Part shown: positions 4,904 through 5,408 of the stretch, piece by piece | Layout: each line of letters opens with the position of its first letter | Position numbering within the stretch: position 1 is the first letter of the stretch | Assembly: GCA_014523525.1 (NCBI GenBank) | Contig: JAATVL010000190.1 | Location: 1 to 5,408 of the forward strand | DNA from: Nitrososphaerales archaeon TH703 | GTDB taxonomy: Archaea > Thermoproteota > Nitrososphaeria > Nitrososphaerales > Nitrososphaeraceae | Length of the DNA: 5,408 nucleotides | Direction: 5' to 3' | Position numbers and translations under genes: made by a program | The notes under the pieces: generated by a model | The model's database searches: none | The model's input: the letters and a program-made list of their open reading frames with translations, nothing else | What the model was told of the DNA's origin: nothing

Positions 4904-5408
4904 CGCGTATTTTGTGGGAATTGCGATTCTCACAATAGGAACGTCTATTTTAGCGCTGGAGAGCAAAGAGCTTATTTATGGTGCTATAGCTCTTGCCATT
5001 TCTTTGTTGGGAATTGCAGGCTTTTTCCTACTGCTAGATTCTCCTTTTGTTGCAATGTTCCAGATTACAGTATACGTTGGTGCAGTAGCCGTACTGGTTA
5101 TATTTACAGTTATGCTCGTTAGAACTCAAGATCTATTTACAATAAAAGACGATAAGGGTAGAAAGGTAGGAGGAATTATACTGATGCTTCTGTTGTTGGG
5201 TGGAATTGGTGCAATTTTCCTTGTATCTGGAATAAACAATCCTATGTTTGGTAAACCAGATTCAAAACCGATAGATATTGTAGAAATTGGTAAATCCATG
5301 CTTACATATTATTCGCCTGCCCTTATAGTATTGGGATTAACATTGGCGGGTGCTGTGATTGGAGCGTTGGCACTAGCAAGAAGAGAGGGTTTATTAAAAG
5401 AAAATGAA
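4896..5408 (+). CDS. nuoJ: Complex I membrane subunit NuoJ (partial, stop codon beyond the right edge)
   Basis: The frame opens at ATG 4896, 8 nt before the end of nuoI, and runs 171 codons to the window edge without a stop. NuoJ is a hydrophobic subunit of the complex I membrane arm next to the quinone chamber. About five membrane segments can be seen: roughly residues 3-20, 26-47, 53-75, 91-111 and 138-161. The third carries the family signature QITVYVGAVAVLVIFTVML (56-74), including the conserved Tyr60 and Gly62 of the helix that forms a pi-bulge and moves during catalysis in characterised complexes. A polar loop (about 77-90) and a longer outside or inside loop (about 112-135) separate the later segments. 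The sequence ends in a charged tail (ARREGLLKENE), and NuoJ proteins are usually about 165-200 aa, so probably only a few residues are missing. It is absent from a simple start-to-stop search because its stop lies outside. NuoK, M, L or N would be expected next. Confidence 0.93.
   Translation, partial: MVDAYFVGIAILTIGTSILALESKELIYGAIALAISLLGIAGFFLLLDSPFVAMFQITVYVGAVAVLVIFTVMLVRTQDLFTIKDDKGRKVGGIILMLLLLGGIGAIFLVSGINNPMFGKPDSKPIDIVEIGKSMLTYYSPALIVLGLTLAGAVIGALALARREGLLKENE

Noticed and set aside
1..5408. Mobile elements, CRISPR arrays or defence systems
   Set aside because: No transposase or integrase motif, no terminal inverted repeats with target duplications and no regularly spaced repeats were seen; the genes all have housekeeping or metabolic signatures apart from the unknown first one.

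Overview
The window most likely comes from an ammonia-oxidising thaumarchaeon (Nitrososphaerota). The DNA is AT-rich. The signal peptidase has the archaeal/eukaryotic-type Ser-His-Asp site. Several genes have a TATA-like box about 25-30 nt before the start codon and little or no leader, as in archaea. NuoI and NuoJ are of the kind found in the archaeal NADH-dehydrogenase-like complex I, and the first gene resembles a small protein family I know mainly from Thaumarchaeota. A low-GC soil lineage such as Nitrosocosmicus or Nitrososphaera would fit, but that is inference.

Layout. Positions 1-377 (minus strand, running off the left edge) hold a DUF6659-like hypothetical protein. It is divergent from a type I signal peptidase at 443-1012 (plus). 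The peptidase converges, with only 8 nt between stop codons, on a minus-strand pair: sufD (1362-2792) followed by a small Rieske [2Fe-2S] protein (1021-1335, TTG start). A perfect 8-bp inverted repeat spans the two convergent stops. After a 244-nt divergent intergenic region comes an exported six-bladed beta-propeller of the PQQ-dependent sugar dehydrogenase family (3037-4311, plus). An 88-nt gap with its own TATA-like box leads to nuoI (4400-4903), which overlaps nuoJ by 8 nt. nuoJ (from 4896) is still open at the right edge.

How the genes fit together. Two themes are iron-sulfur chemistry (SufD scaffold subunit, Rieske protein, the two [4Fe-4S] clusters of NuoI) and membrane/exported electron transfer (complex I subunits, a possible periplasm-facing quinoprotein dehydrogenase, and the peptidase that would mature exported proteins). 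This is thematic proximity, not proof of one pathway. sufD lacks adjacent sufB/sufC, and the visible nuo unit begins at nuoI rather than nuoA, so both clusters appear split here.

I see no mobile element, CRISPR array, tRNA or rRNA, and no clear undescribed system. The more interesting points are the broken-up suf and nuo neighbourhoods, the quinoprotein without a visible cofactor pathway, and the unexplained TATA/hairpin elements between sufD and the dehydrogenase.
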